64,000 bases of DNA from Zygnema cylindricum (taxonomy: Eukaryota > Streptophyta > Zygnematophyceae > Zygnematales > Zygnemataceae): assembly GCA_037447655.1 (NCBI GenBank), contig JBBHKE010001630.1, positions 64,001 through 128,000 on the forward strand, read 5' to 3'. Below the pieces are notes generated by a model. That model was not told the origin of the DNA. It searched no databases and saw only the letters and a program-made list of their open reading frames with translations. Both the position numbers and the translations under genes were made by a program. This document shows positions 62,959 to 64,000 of the stretch, in pieces. The stretch's first letter is position 1. Each line of letters starts with the position of its first letter.

Positions 62959-64000
62959 ATGGAAAGAAGTGTAAGGATGTCTTATGGATAACTCGATTAT
63001 TTTTTCAAAATTGATGATAAAAAGCTTTTGCGATCAAAACCAGATCGTGTACTTTATATCACATGCATAGTGTTCTTTGCATACGGCAATCGTGCACTTT
63101 AATCTCTTAATCTTCACTTCTTTTATTTCTTTTGGTTCTGTAAATTTTCACCGTTCATTATTTGGTTCTTGAACTACTCGAATGTGAAAATACATTAGCG
63201 ATTCAACATAACATGAACTATCCTTTGTCAAAAACGATTGAAATTTGTTTTACTTTTTACTTCATCCTTGGTTTCACACAAGTTCACACATCCTTAAACA
63301 AGTTATCACCCATGAAATGAAGTGGATTATGCACATCTATTCTTTGGTATGTGAAGTAGCCTTTTTTAAGGAAATGCTTTATCTATTTCTCAATAATAAT
63401 TCATATTTGGTCCAATAAAAGATCTTTCCACACTGATTTTGACGGGTGCCAATCTTCCAAGTTTATACGTGTCAACAAAATAGGTATGGTTGTGAATATT
63501 TTTAATTTTTCTAATTTTTCTTGAATCAAATGCTACTTGTGTTGAATAACCCTACTATATAAACCTCATTATCCACACTTTCTGGTGTTAAGCGATCTTT
63601 ATGGAGTGCTTGCAAGAACAACATTGACCACTAAAAAGTTGAAAAAAAAAACAAAGGTGGTGGCTTACAATTGTAACTTCAGTTTAGAGAGATAACAATA
63701 TTTATTGAAGAGAAAAAAACCCCGACTTTTTAAAAAGCGCAATGGTAAACCACCCGAGTCCATGGAAACAAATAAGGGGCGACAATGCAGAAACTGAAAA
63801 ACTTCATGTGGAGGGAAGCAAGAAAGCGGAAAAGCAAGGCAAAGGAGCAATTTCAAACTGTAAAATAGAGAGAATACATTGTTAAGGTTATACCTTCGTT
63901 TCAAGGGTAATCCGTACACCTGTACAGGTTTGTGGATAATATTTTCGTACAGTTTTCCTCGGAACTGTACATTTTACCCTCAACATCAGGGCAATTTTCC
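62959..64000. other. 3' flank of the fucosyltransferase-like gene
   Basis: AT-rich, without a recognisable gene. AATAAAAG near 63415 could be a poly(A) signal but is 450 bases after the stop. A TATA-like CTATATAAAC lies at about 63554-63563, followed by an ATG at 63601 with only seven codons, so a promoter here is speculative. An 84-codon minus-strand frame at 63665-63919 resembles nothing I know. Confidence 0.4.

Noticed and set aside
63665-63919. 84-codon minus-strand frame near the right edge
   Set aside because: No family resemblance or splice context that I can support; it could be a terminal exon of a gene beyond the window, but nothing shows it.
1-64000. CRISPR arrays, bacterial operons or phage genes
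   Set aside because: There are no regularly spaced identical repeats with unique spacers, no ribosome-binding-site pattern, and the DNMT sits in a eukaryotic retroelement and not in a restriction-modification operon.

Overview
This window reads as transposon-dense nuclear DNA of a green-lineage eukaryote. The evidence is spliced GT-AG introns, Ty1/copia and Ty3/gypsy LTR elements, plant-type initiator-tRNA primer sites and G-box motifs in the LTRs. A gypsy element carrying a cytosine-5 DNA methyltransferase, next to a plant-type fucosyltransferase-like gene, points to a streptophyte (charophyte-grade) alga. That placement is inference; there is no rRNA or organelle marker.

Layout. 1-2190: reversed, partial copy of the methyltransferase (DNMT) gypsy element, running off the left edge. 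3543-about 15010: second, nearly complete internal region on the plus strand: Gag with two CCHC knuckles, protease, DNMT, reverse transcriptase, RNase H, integrase, and a Cys/His cluster resembling a PHD finger. A 1.2 kb copia solo LTR has landed inside the DNMT. 15011-19725: a chain of truncated pieces (copia 3' ends with their LTRs, and a third gypsy RT fragment). 24752-42524: reversed copia family A element (TSD TATCG). Its 3' LTR was hit by copia family B (25419-36874), which is now a three-LTR tandem array and itself holds a solo LTR of a third family (C). 45660-54064: complete plus-strand family A element (TSD AAAAA) with a family C solo LTR in its 5' LTR and a Harbinger-like MITE in its RT. 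It had inserted into a 0.95 kb terminal-inverted-repeat (TIR) element, an intact relative of which sits at 23607-24566. 54624-58340: cluster of small TIR elements (hAT-like, TA-type, TAA-type). 58497-62958: the only convincing host gene, a five-exon fucosyltransferase-like protein of 522 codons with large CT-rich microsatellites in its introns.

How the parts relate. In the gypsy element the DNMT sits in frame between protease and RT, so it would be made as part of the Pol polyprotein. Copies 1 and 2 share a UAG codon exactly between protease and DNMT, followed by CAAUUC, close to the tobamovirus leaky-stop context. Both copia families place the Gag start codon inside the LTR and read through a primer site complementary to the anticodon arm of initiator tRNA-Met. 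Family A LTRs also carry an antisense tRNA-like module with recognisable A and B boxes. All transposon reading frames in the window are interrupted. Each element here is probably non-autonomous or dead, but the shared features describe the live families.
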